Of a stretch of 64,000 nt of DNA, positions 47,979 through 55,590 are shown in pieces (position 1 is the stretch's first letter; the number at the start of each line of letters is the position of its first letter). The stretch lies in contig NZ_JAKFYQ010000002.1 of the NCBI RefSeq assembly GCF_021533835.1, positions 124,001-188,000 on the forward strand, written 5' to 3'. Source of the stretch: Synechococcus sp. Nb3U1 (GTDB taxonomy: Bacteria; Cyanobacteriota; Cyanobacteriia; Thermostichales; Thermostichaceae). Under the pieces are notes generated by a model. That model was not told the origin of the DNA. It searched no databases and worked only from the letters and a program-made list of their open reading frames with translations. The translations under genes and the position numbers were made by a program.

Positions 47979-48650
47979 TTACTCAGCCGAGCGCCGCCCA
48001 ATTACCCCATAGAAGGGATCCCCGCCGCCCCCTCCTAGAAAACTGACCCAACTCAAGGGGGCAACCCGCTGGATCACCTCAACCACCTCAAATCTCGGCA
48101 CTGAGGCAAAATAGCGCTTCACCAACTCCACACGCTCTGCCTCAGAGCCATCCCGCCACGCCTGGATCGCTTTCTGGAAGAACATGCGATTGGAAAAACT
48201 GACGATGAAAAGCCCTTGTGGCTTCAGGACTCGGTACACTTCGGCAAACACCTGCTCCGGCTGCTGCAGATATTGCACCGAAACAGTGTTTAACACCGCC
48301 TCAAAGGATTGATCCGGCAGAGGTAAGATCGAGTTTTGGTTCAGATTTTGCACAAAGAAATGGTTAAGGCGTGGGTTGGCTGCCAGTTCTTCACGGTTCA
48401 TGCCATGTCCTTCCACATGGGCAAAGGTCATTTCTGGCGGCAGATGAGAAACCCAACTGCTCATCAGATCCAAAATCCGGGTCTGGGGCTGCAAATGCTC
48501 ACGGTACAGATCAGTAAGCTGCCCGATGAACCCAGAATCCACATGGGTGACGAAGCGGGGATAGTCGTAAAAGAGGGTGTCATCGCTGGGATCCAACTTG
48601 GAGCGCTGCCAATCGTTCAGGAGCATCATCGTCCGCAAAATCTGTTTCAA
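47979..48650 (-). CDS. Class I SAM-dependent methyltransferase
   Basis: The 223-residue protein has the UbiE-like methyltransferase fold: YREHLQPQTRILDLMSSWVS (motif I altered from the usual GxGxG), SILPLPDQSFEAVLNTVSVQ and VYRVLKPQGLFIVSFSNR. Motif I lacks the glycines, as in a known subgroup of UbiE/COQ5-like plant and cyanobacterial proteins. The substrate is unknown. In-frame ATGs at 48629 and 48626 are alternative starts. Confidence 0.82.
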   Translation of the reverse strand: MKQILRTMMLLNDWQRSKLDPSDDTLFYDYPRFVTHVDSGFIGQLTDLYREHLQPQTRILDLMSSWVSHLPPEMTFAHVEGHGMNREELAANPRLNHFFVQNLNQNSILPLPDQSFEAVLNTVSVQYLQQPEQVFAEVYRVLKPQGLFIVSFSNRMFFQKAIQAWRDGSEAERVELVKRYFASVPRFEVVEVIQRVAPLSWVSFLGGGGGDPFYGVIGRRSAE

Positions 48651-48750
48651 AGCTTAATCAAACCTAACATTCTGGAACCCTACGTGAGGGGGGAGGCGTG
48701 ATAGCTTAACAGAGCGATTGTGGCAATCTTGCGAGGAACTCTTTATCGTG

Positions 48751-48960
48751 ATGTCTGCTTCCTACTCTCCTTCAGCGGCTCTCACCTCATCCACCTCCGG
48801 CCTGCGCGAGTACGTGACGGAACTACAACTCCACATGGCTCTACAAGCCCGTAGCCTTACTCCTTCCTTGAACTTGTCTCCCGGACACGATAGCCGTCTG
48901 GTCATGTTGCAGCAGGCTCAAGCGGATATGGAAAAGTCCGCCTCCCGTCAATGGCTGTAA
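48751..48960 (+). CDS. Small hypothetical protein (69 aa)
   Basis: The protein is Ser/Ala/Leu-rich with a helical middle (LREYVTELQLHMALQARSL) and a C-terminal MLQQAQADMEKSASRQWL. The ATG at 48751 is preferred over an upstream ATG at 48718, with GAGGA 14 bp before it. No family is recognised. The amphipathic helices suggest a small protein-binding role, but this is speculative. Confidence 0.55.
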   Translation: MSASYSPSAALTSSTSGLREYVTELQLHMALQARSLTPSLNLSPGHDSRLVMLQQAQADMEKSASRQWL

Positions 48961-49048
48961 ACAGCCCGATCTCAGTCGTGATCTCAATCTCAATCAAGTC
49001 TGTTCAGAACCCGTTTGGAATCAACAGGCCATCTTGAGTTTTTCCTAC

Positions 49049-49455
49049 TCAAGGGGATTTCTGTTGCCGAATCAAGAACCGAATTTCCTTTAGCAGGATT
49101 TTGAAGCGCTGGTCAGACTCCACTTGGCGCTGCCGTAGTTCTTCCATCCTCTGCCGGAATTCTGCCTGGTCTCGTTGATTTTGGAGCCTTTGTTGTTCCA
49201 GATCCGCAAGAGGTGCATCTTGGCGCCCCTGGAGGATACTCAGCATTTGCATGAGAACCTCCTGCATCTCCTCAATGGATTGGGTGACGGTTTCTGTCCA
49301 CTCAGCAAAATGAGCTAAATCAGAACGGGTCTCACTGGTGAGTTGCATCAAGTTCTGGATCGCTTGCTCATGGCTTGGTCTCGTCTAACCGATTGTTCCG
49401 CCATCTGGAGCAAAAGGGTTTCCACTCGGTCGAGCCGATCTTCGCTGGTTGTCAT
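49049..49455 (-). pseudogene. Frameshifted coiled-coil gene
   Basis: The ATG at 49455 opens SEDRLDRVETLLLQMAEQSV and RRDQAM, then reaches an early stop. A one-base shift near 49365 restores a frame reading QAIQNLMQLTSETRSDLAHF and continuing to the stop at 49049. The intact part ends with a long coiled coil and ELRQRQVESDQRFKILLKEI. The start and the rest together look like one gene of about 134 codons broken by a single frameshift. An alternative view is that translation begins at an internal ATG at 49351 to give 100 residues. Confidence 0.6.
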
Positions 49456-49485
49456 CTGCTTCTCTGCCTTTGACCATAGGCTTTG

Positions 49486-50625
49486 TCAATGGGAAGGTCG
49501 CTCCAGAATCCCGCCGCCCAGCAAAACCTCGCCGTGATACCAGACAGCGGCCTGTCCAGGGGTGACGCCAAACTGAGGCTCTGCAAACTGCAAACGAGCT
49601 CCTCCTGAGGATTCTGGGATCAAGGTCGCCGCTACCGGGGTGGTTCGGTAGCGCACCTGAACTTCCACCGCCAACGGCTCTTCAGGATTGGCAATCGAGA
49701 CCCAGTTCACCTGGCGTACCGTCGCTTCTGCTTGGGTGGCTTCTTCCCGTTCCCCGACGATGACCCGGTTCATGGCCGCATCGATGCGCACCACGTAGAG
49801 TGGATTGGGGGCGGCAATGCCCAAGCCCTTGCGCTGGCCGACGGTGTAGTGGTGAATGCCCTCATGGGATCCCAGCACCCGCCCCTGGGTATCGACGATT
49901 TCCCCCGGCTTTTGCCCGAGGTACAGATCTAAAAAGCTCTGCATGGAGCCGTGGGTTTCGATCAAGCAGAGATCCTGGCTTTCTGGCTTGGCGGCGGTGA
50001 CCAGACCATACTGAGCGGCGATCTCACGGGTTTGGGCTTTGGTGTATTCCCCAAGGGGAAACAATGTCCCAGCCAAGTGCTCTTGGCTGAGATCGTAGAG
50101 GAAATAGGATTGATCTTTTTGGCGATCCACTGCCCGCAGCAGTTGGTACCGTCCCGAATCGGCATCGAAACGCACCCGCGCATAGTGGCCGGTGGCGATT
50201 CGCGGGATCCCGAGAGTTTCTCGGGCATAGGTGAGCAAGGGGCCAAATTTCACTGTTTTGTTGCACTGGGAGCAGGGCAGAGGCGTGATGCCTTCCGCAT
50301 AGCCTGCCACCAAATAATCGACGATATTGGCTTGAAACACCTCGCGGCTATCCACCACATGGTGAGGGATCCCCAACTGCTCACAAATGGTGGCCGCATC
50401 CACCAAGCCATCGGTACAGCACTGACCCTTCCCTTTCATCAACCAAAGGGTAACCCCTTCTACGGCATAGCCCTGTCCGTGCAAAATCGCCGCCACAGTC
50501 GAGCTATCCACCCCACCAGAGAGGGCCGCCACGATGCGAGGCCGTTGGGTCAGGGCAGTCGAGGGGGTTGTCGAGATCCGAAGAGAATCGCTGCTCGCGT
50601 CAGCGGGAGGGAGTCCTATCACCAT
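49486..50625 (-). CDS. mnmA: tRNA-specific 2-thiouridylase MnmA
   Basis: MnmA thiolates U34 of tRNA-Lys, -Glu and -Gln. The 379-residue protein has the PP-loop [17 protein letters not shown], the first catalytic Cys in [40 protein letters not shown] and the second Cys in ESQDLCLIE. The C-terminal domain is typical. Length matches the family. The ATG is at 50625. Confidence 0.95.
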   Translation of the reverse strand: MVIGLPPADASSDSLRISTTPSTALTQRPRIVAALSGGVDSSTVAAILHGQGYAVEGVTLWLMKGKGQCCTDGLVDAATICEQLGIPHHVVDSREVFQANIVDYLVAGYAEGITPLPCSQCNKTVKFGPLLTYARETLGIPRIATGHYARVRFDADSGRYQLLRAVDRQKDQSYFLYDLSQEHLAGTLFPLGEYTKAQTREIAAQYGLVTAAKPESQDLCLIETHGSMQSFLDLYLGQKPGEIVDTQGRVLGSHEGIHHYTVGQRKGLGIAAPNPLYVVRIDAAMNRVIVGEREEATQAEATVRQVNWVSIANPEEPLAVEVQVRYRTTPVAATLIPESSGGARLQFAEPQFGVTPGQAAVWYHGEVLLGGGILERPSH

Positions 50626-50655
50626 GAATTGGCTAACTGATTCGGGATTTCTACT

Positions 50656-50850
50656 CTAGCTTTCTTCTGCCTGGGCGAGCGGGGATCCCTGTTCTGGACA
50701 TTCGTACAGCTCCAAGGGTAGATGATCCGGATCTCGGAAGAAGGTGAAATAGCGACCCGTCAACACATCTTGGCGAATCGGTTCGACTGGGATCCCTTGT
50801 GCGATTCACTCTTTTACAGATGTCAACAAGTCCGGCACCCCAAAAGGTGA
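50656..50850 (-). pseudogene. Truncated VOC/glyoxalase-family gene
   Basis: On minus, the last ~50 codons of a VOC (glyoxalase/bleomycin-resistance) protein remain: IAQGIPVEPIRQDVLTGRYF, TFFRDPDHLPLELYECPEQG and a stop at 50656-50658. The sequence upstream reads VPDLLTSVKE and then a TGA at 50806-50808 where Arg or Trp would be expected. It ends abruptly at the IS right end near 50850. The missing N-terminal half is not found on the other side of the IS, so an adjacent deletion or rearrangement happened. Confidence 0.75.
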
Positions 50851-50875
50851 ACTACTCCCGACGCTCATGCTGTGC

Positions 50876-52168
50876 CTAGGGCAGGCTTGTGCCAACGCAT
50901 AGAGCGCGGGCTTCTTTCCGAGCCGTAGCCCTTTGAGCTTTTTTGAGTGAGGCGAGTCCCAACCCCACTTTTTTGATCAGCACCCCAGAATTTGTATCGC
51001 GTGGCATTTCTGCTTTGCATTCTGGGCAGGAGTGCCACCTGTCCGACAACTCTTTCGGGACACGGTTCAGGCAAACACAGCAATGCTGGCTTGTGCCAGT
51101 CGGATTAACCTTAATCCTTCTCTTTCCAGCTTTTTCAGCTTTGAAAGGTAGGATTTGGTTCACGAACTGACTGATTCCAGCATCAGCGAAAGACTTGTTC
51201 AGTCCTGCTTTTGCCGCTTGTCCATTGGGTAGAAACGTTCCATTTTCGTCCTGCTTTGGTTTGCACCGCTTCGTCATATTGCTGAGGTTAAAGTCTTCAA
51301 CAAAGACCACATCAGCTTTGATAAGCAACTGATTCGCCGTCTCGCAGTGAAACTGATATCGCTGTCTTGCAATTTTCTGATGCAGTCGTGCAATCCTTTG
51401 ACTCAGCTTCTTTCGGGCGACGCTGCCTTTGGGGCGAGCATCACACTTTTGCTGCAACTTGGCAAGCTTGGATTTTGCCTGCCTCAGGAAACGAGGATAG
51501 TCAATCAATTCACCCTCTGAATCTGCCACAAAATGCTCTAGCCCCATATCCAAGCCAATGGAGTTATCCCAATTTGGGACAACGTCAATCGTTTGTTCAG
51601 GAACCGAATCATCCTGCAATGACAGCGTGATATACCAGCCGTCAGCTTTCCGACTCAGAATTGCGCTTTTGACCTCAAACCCTGGAGGTAATGGACGATT
51701 CCAAACGACTTTCACTGCTCCAATTTTGGGCAGTTCGATTTTGTTGCCATCAATCCAGTCAATCGAAGCTTGAGGGTAGGTGAACGAACGATACCGATTT
51801 ACACCCTTAAACCGAAGCTTGCCCGATCTTTTGCCGTTGCAGTCCCCTTTCAGGTAACGGGCAAAAGCGAGTTTGACCCGCTTCACCATATCTTGTAGCA
51901 CTTGAGAATGAATCTCTTTGTACCAGGGTCTATCCCGCTTCAGCCTTACCAGAGAGCGTTTCTGTCCGTAGTATTCAGGCTTTTCTCTGGGTTCAGCGAT
52001 GTTGCAAACCAGGGGGCAAGCATTGACAAGACAGCGATTCATTTCCCACCAATCAAACCAATCTGCCAGCATCCAGTTGTACTGCTGCCGAAGCATATCA
52101 AGCCAACGATTCATCGTGACAAGTTGCAAAGTGGATGGCAGTAGCTTGTATTGATAGGCAATTCTCAT
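50876..52168 (-). CDS. tnpB: TnpB RNA-guided nuclease (IS200/IS605 OrfB)
   Basis: The 430-residue protein is a complete TnpB: N-terminal helix-turn-helix (YKLLPSTLQLVTMNRWLDML), RuvC-I Asp in SIGLDMGLEHFV, RuvC-II Glu in VVFVEDFNL, zinc-finger cysteines CCVC and CPEC, and RuvC-III Asp in RDTNSGVLI. TnpB cuts DNA next to the transposon-specific motif using a guide RNA from the IS right end. The ATG at 52168 matches usual starts; an in-frame ATG at 52207 is also present. Confidence 0.9.
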   Translation of the reverse strand: MRIAYQYKLLPSTLQLVTMNRWLDMLRQQYNWMLADWFDWWEMNRCLVNACPLVCNIAEPREKPEYYGQKRSLVRLKRDRPWYKEIHSQVLQDMVKRVKLAFARYLKGDCNGKRSGKLRFKGVNRYRSFTYPQASIDWIDGNKIELPKIGAVKVVWNRPLPPGFEVKSAILSRKADGWYITLSLQDDSVPEQTIDVVPNWDNSIGLDMGLEHFVADSEGELIDYPRFLRQAKSKLAKLQQKCDARPKGSVARKKLSQRIARLHQKIARQRYQFHCETANQLLIKADVVFVEDFNLSNMTKRCKPKQDENGTFLPNGQAAKAGLNKSFADAGISQFVNQILPFKAEKAGKRRIKVNPTGTSQHCCVCLNRVPKELSDRWHSCPECKAEMPRDTNSGVLIKKVGLGLASLKKAQRATARKEARALCVGTSLP

Positions 52169-52234
52169 AGATTGAGTGTAGCATAAACAAAAAACAGTGA
52201 TATACACAACGATTTTGTTTCAAGTGGTAGAGCC

Positions 52235-52597
52235 ATGTCCGACCTGAAAGCTCATTTGGTGTTAACAACCAAGTACAGACGTAAGGTACTGACGGGGGAA
52301 ATGCTGACTCGCATGGGAGAACTCATGAATGACCTGTGCCAAAAGTGGCAGTGCAAGTTGATTGAGTTCAATGGGAAAGAAAATCATATCCATTTGTTGC
52401 TTCAGTACCTCCCACAAACAGAACTTCCAAAGTTCATCGGTAATTTGAAGTCTCTAACCAGTCGTAAGATTTGCAGTGAGTTCCCGGAAGAAGTTGATAA
52501 AGTGTATTGGAAGAATGTTCTTTAGAATGAATCGTACTTCATCGCATCCTGTGGGGGCGTGACAGTTTCAGTCTTGAAAAAGTACATCGAAAACTAA
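52235..52597 (+). pseudogene. tnpA: tnpA (Y1 transposase) broken by an amber codon
   Basis: Residues 1-96 are a normal IS200 TnpA with ALV-type LVLTTKYRRKVLTGEML start and the HUH metal motif NHIHLLLQ. At 52523-52525 a TAG stands where Trp is usual (KVYWKNVL then stop). In the same frame the text continues NESYFIASCGGVTVSVLKKY, whose Tyr is the catalytic nucleophile, and ends at 52597. The transposase is therefore inactive unless the stop is suppressed. Confidence 0.88.
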
Positions 52598-52849
52598 GAT
52601 GCCCCAGACTGATTCGTTGGGTAGGGCTTGTTGAGTGCGGCATCGTTGGCATAGCCTGCTGTAAGCATTGCCACACTCAACAAGCACGGCTTTCATCCCG
52701 ACACTGACCTGAAGGTACAGTGCGGGGCTAGGAACGACCTGCGGTCTACCCGCCAATCAAGCTAAATGGCGTAGCCCACAAGCCTCTGGATACTGTAGGG
52801 GATTGGGAAAGGAATACAGACCTTTCTTTACGCCAAGGGCACACGAACA
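52598..52849. other. Non-coding region at the tnpA end of the IS
   Basis: No gene is supported here. It includes the inverted repeat at 52626-52685 and a GC-rich stretch (52712-52760) with GTGCGGGGCTAGG-type sequence reminiscent of IS-associated structured RNA. The left boundary of the IS should lie within it. Confidence 0.5.
52626..52685. repeat. 12-bp inverted repeat near the IS left end
   Basis: GCTTGTTGAGTG (52626-52637) is the reverse complement of CACTCAACAAGC (52674-52685). The 36-bp interval has an inner TGGCA/TGCCA pair, so a long hairpin can form. Subterminal hairpins of this type are bound by TnpA in IS200/IS605 elements, but that role is inferred. Confidence 0.65.
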
Positions 52850-54037
52850 CTAATTCTCGGCAGCTACAATCCGAGCATTGAACCCCGCCTCAGACAAAGA
52901 CCGTTGGGCCTGTTCCGCATTGGAGCGTTGCTGGTAGGTGCCCACCTGGATCACGGAGCCGCGCACAAAGGCATCTGGGGCATACTGTTGTAGCCGAGGT
53001 AGTACCTCTTCTCCCGCCTGTACCAACACCCAAAAGCTCTGGGCCTCGGAGGCTGGGGGAGCTGAAGGGGAGGCTGGAGCGGAATGAGCAGCTGGGGTGG
53101 GGACGGGATCGGGATCCCGTTGTAGTAGCGGTTGAGAACGACGTAGATCCGCCGGAAAAACCCCCGCTTCGTAGCCTTGGCTCGCCAGATAGCGCACCTG
53201 TTCTTCGGCTGCTTGGGCATGGGCAAACCCGCCGGTACGCACCACCCGCAGATCGTCGTAGATCAGGGGTAGGGATCTCGTTAGCAAGCTCTCTAGGGTC
53301 GGCAGTTTTTCGCCGGTTGGATCTGCCACCAGCACCCAGTAGTTCTCTCCTTGCTCCAGGTTCGCCAATACAGGATCCCCAGATGGAAAGGGCTGCGTCT
53401 CTGTATCTGCTACTGCTACAGCCACCGCCGGTAGTCCTCGAGCCGTTAACCAACGAGCTTGGTCTTGAGCCAGGGATAGGCGAGAAAACTCCCCGGTTTG
53501 CAGGGCTGCTTGCCCCTGGTATTCCACAACCGTCGCTCCCGGGAAGAAGCGGCGCACCTGCTCCTCAAGGCGGGGATCCTGGGTGGGGTTGGGCACTTGC
53601 GTGGCAAAAGGCCGTTGTGCAGAAGGTTGTGAACTGGGTACGGTTGCAGCAGGAACGGTTTCCGGTGGGCCAGAAGAGGCTGCCGGTGAGGACGAGCCTT
53701 GGTTGGGGGGATTGGCCACAGCAGGGGGCAAAGGGGGATCCGTCTCTTCGCGGCTGACCACCCGCACCTGAAGTCCCAAGCGCTCCAGTTCTATCTGGCG
53801 TCGTTGCGCATGGGCGCGGTTGATAAAGGTTCCCGCCAAGATGAAAACCTGCTCATCCCCCTGAACCCAATAGGCATCCGGTACCTGGGTTTGCACCTGG
53901 GCCAAGTCTGCCGCCCTCTCAGAAAGGACACGCACCTGGTAGCGCGTTAGGGCAAAGGCCCCCGGTGAGGTAAGGGCAACCGTTAAACAGAATCCCCCCA
54001 GGGATCCGCTCAGGGTGGCAAAAGGGCTGTTGCGCAT
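52850..54037 (-). CDS. Exported protein with repeated SPOR-like modules
   Basis: The 395-residue protein has a signal peptide (GGFCLTVALTSPGAFA) and three copies of a short SPOR-like unit: VPDAYWVQGDEQVFILAGTF, a middle copy around FFPGATVVEYQGQAALQTG, and YAPDAFVRGSVIQVGTYQQR. Pro/Ser/Ala-rich linkers separate them. SPOR domains bind denuded peptidoglycan, so a cell-wall role is likely. It lies downstream of the VanY-type gene on the same strand. Confidence 0.7.
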   Translation of the reverse strand: MRNSPFATLSGSLGGFCLTVALTSPGAFALTRYQVRVLSERAADLAQVQTQVPDAYWVQGDEQVFILAGTFINRAHAQRRQIELERLGLQVRVVSREETDPPLPPAVANPPNQGSSSPAASSGPPETVPAATVPSSQPSAQRPFATQVPNPTQDPRLEEQVRRFFPGATVVEYQGQAALQTGEFSRLSLAQDQARWLTARGLPAVAVAVADTETQPFPSGDPVLANLEQGENYWVLVADPTGEKLPTLESLLTRSLPLIYDDLRVVRTGGFAHAQAAEEQVRYLASQGYEAGVFPADLRRSQPLLQRDPDPVPTPAAHSAPASPSAPPASEAQSFWVLVQAGEEVLPRLQQYAPDAFVRGSVIQVGTYQQRSNAEQAQRSLSEAGFNARIVAAEN

Positions 54038-54094
54038 GGATCCATCTCCTGTGTCGGAATTGGTGGCAACTCAAGGGTTCGCTCGCGGGCAACC

Positions 54095-54970
54095 TTACAA
54101 CCGAGAGGCCAGACGAGCCTGGGCAAACAGGGAGGCCGCCTGTGGGGATCCCACATAGCGCCAGTGCCAGGGTTCGTAATTGACCCCCTGCGCATTGCCC
54201 TGCGGAAAGGACAGCTCAAAACCAAACTGCGGTGCGTACTGAGCCAGCCAAGCGTAGGCAGGGGTTTGGGCAAAGCTGTACTGCACATGGGTTTGTGGAT
54301 GCCGCCCATCGCCAATATCGAGGGCATAGCCGGTATGGTGTTCGCTGTAGCCAGGCGGTGCAGAGAGGCGCATGGCCGCTTGTTCGGATCCCTGGCGTTG
54401 GATCTGGCGGCGAAACAGGGCGGTTTGTACCGAGAGATCCCGAAACCCGGAAATTGGCACCAGCGAGATGCTACTGGCTTGGGCCTGCTGTTGCATTTGC
54501 CGAAAAGCCTGGGCGGCCTCCCGATGCAGCCGTTCCACCCGACCCCCCGGCCCACTGACCGGTTCCAGAGAAACCTCCGGGGCAACCGGATAGGGCCAGT
54601 GAAAGGGGATCCCCCCCCTTGGTACCCCTCCTCCGGATCCAACCCCCGGAGCTTCTGGCGACCACACCTGACCCTGCAAGCCCAGTAAAGCTAGGGATCC
54701 CAACATCAGATCGATGCTGTCTTGCTGGCGGAAGGCCCCCACTTGGATCACCGAGGTGGATCCGATCTGACGGCGAAAAGCATCCGGAGCAAGGCTATGC
54801 ACCCGTTCCAAAACCCCGGGGCCATCGGGAACCACCACCAGCCGTGGCGCCGCCAGAGAGGGGATCCCCCAAGCCAGCAGGGTGACACAGAGCATGGCCA
54901 GCGTGGCAGCCAACAGACGACAGCCTCGTTTCGGCCAACAGTGACGATGATATAGCCAGTTGTTTTCCAC
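54095..54970 (-). CDS. VanY-type D-alanyl-D-alanine carboxypeptidase with SPOR-like N-terminus
   Basis: The 291-residue protein has an N-terminal signal-like helix, one SPOR-like unit (LAPDAFRRQIGSTSVIQVGA) and a C-terminal M15 VanY domain: ISGFRDLSVQTALF, SEHHTGYALDIGDGR (His and Asp zinc ligands) and EPWHWRYVG (zinc His). It trims peptidoglycan stem peptides in the periplasm. The shared module and the neighbouring gene suggest a common wall-binding task. Confidence 0.85.
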   Translation of the reverse strand: MENNWLYHRHCWPKRGCRLLAATLAMLCVTLLAWGIPSLAAPRLVVVPDGPGVLERVHSLAPDAFRRQIGSTSVIQVGAFRQQDSIDLMLGSLALLGLQGQVWSPEAPGVGSGGGVPRGGIPFHWPYPVAPEVSLEPVSGPGGRVERLHREAAQAFRQMQQQAQASSISLVPISGFRDLSVQTALFRRQIQRQGSEQAAMRLSAPPGYSEHHTGYALDIGDGRHPQTHVQYSFAQTPAYAWLAQYAPQFGFELSFPQGNAQGVNYEPWHWRYVGSPQAASLFAQARLASRL

Positions 54971-55033
54971 AGGCGGGGCACAGATTTAGTGCACCTCCAG
55001 TATAGTTATGCTGGCAAGACTCTATCCCTATAT

Positions 55034-55426
55034 TTAACGACGGCGACGGCGGATTCTCCGGGCTCCTCCTACCGCAAAGCGGATCACCTCTGTCTTGTAG
55101 TGCTCAGTCCCTTCGGCGTGGCGGTACACCTGAATGGCGGATCCCTGGCCGGAGGGAAGGGCAGGTAAGGGTTTTTCCGGAGTTTCCGCTTCTAGGGCGA
55201 TGAAAAACCTTAGGCGCAGCAGAGCTTCTAACTTAGAAAGATGCTCGGTTTCTTCCGGTACCAACCGGCCCAACGAGATCTGTAGGCGTGGCTCGCGGCG
55301 CCGGGCTCCAGAGCGACCCCAAAATTGCTGGGCCAACCCCCACAAGGAAGCTCGTTCAGGAGATTTCACCAATACCTTCAAGCCCGTCAGGGGATTCAGA
55401 CCATAGGTGAGCAGCAGAGAATACAT
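55034..55426 (-). CDS. Hypothetical protein with basic tail (130 aa)
   Basis: The protein has LTYGLNPLTGLKVLVKSPER, a middle region with EETEHLSKLEALLRLRFFIA and a C-terminal RRIRRRRR tail that could bind nucleic acid. No family is recognised. It is divergent from recJ. The ATG at 55426 opens the frame. Confidence 0.55.
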   Translation of the reverse strand: MYSLLLTYGLNPLTGLKVLVKSPERASLWGLAQQFWGRSGARRREPRLQISLGRLVPEETEHLSKLEALLRLRFFIALEAETPEKPLPALPSGQGSAIQVYRHAEGTEHYKTEVIRFAVGGARRIRRRRR

Positions 55427-55464
55427 GGGCGGAAGAGAAAAACGTTCGGGTTAAGGTCAAGCTG

Positions 55465-55585
55465 CAGCCTTTGCCAGCGTTATCTGATACAGCTACAGCA
55501 GATTCAGAGTAGATTCAGGTTAATCCCTTGCTCCATAAGATTTTTGCCTAGCTCAAGGGCCTGCGTGAAGTCGGAAAAAGCTGTA
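55465..55585 (-). repeat. Dispersed ~105-bp repeat, copy B
   Basis: This copy matches 10251-10355 in the same order of blocks, with an added ~15-bp duplication (ATTCAGAGTAGATTCAGG). On minus it reads DFTQALELGKNLMEQGINLN before a stop. It ends 5 bp before the recJ start, so it occupies the recJ upstream region. Confidence 0.75.
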
Positions 55586-55590
55586 GAGTG

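Larger units (their letters stand above)
50850..52690. mobile_element. IS200/IS605-family insertion sequence
   Basis: The element carries divergent tnpB (minus) and tnpA (plus), the layout of IS605. The side after tnpB ends in GAGCGTCGGGAGTAGTTCA-type sequence next to the truncated VOC gene. The other end is uncertain, probably near the inverted repeat at 52626-52685. No target-site duplication is expected for this family. Guide (omega) RNA would come from the tnpB 3' side and end at the boundary near 50850. Boundaries are approximate. Confidence 0.75.

Noticed and set aside
52568-52756. Minus-strand frame of 62 residues after tnpA
   Set aside because: It covers the hairpin-forming IS end and has no protein-like pattern.
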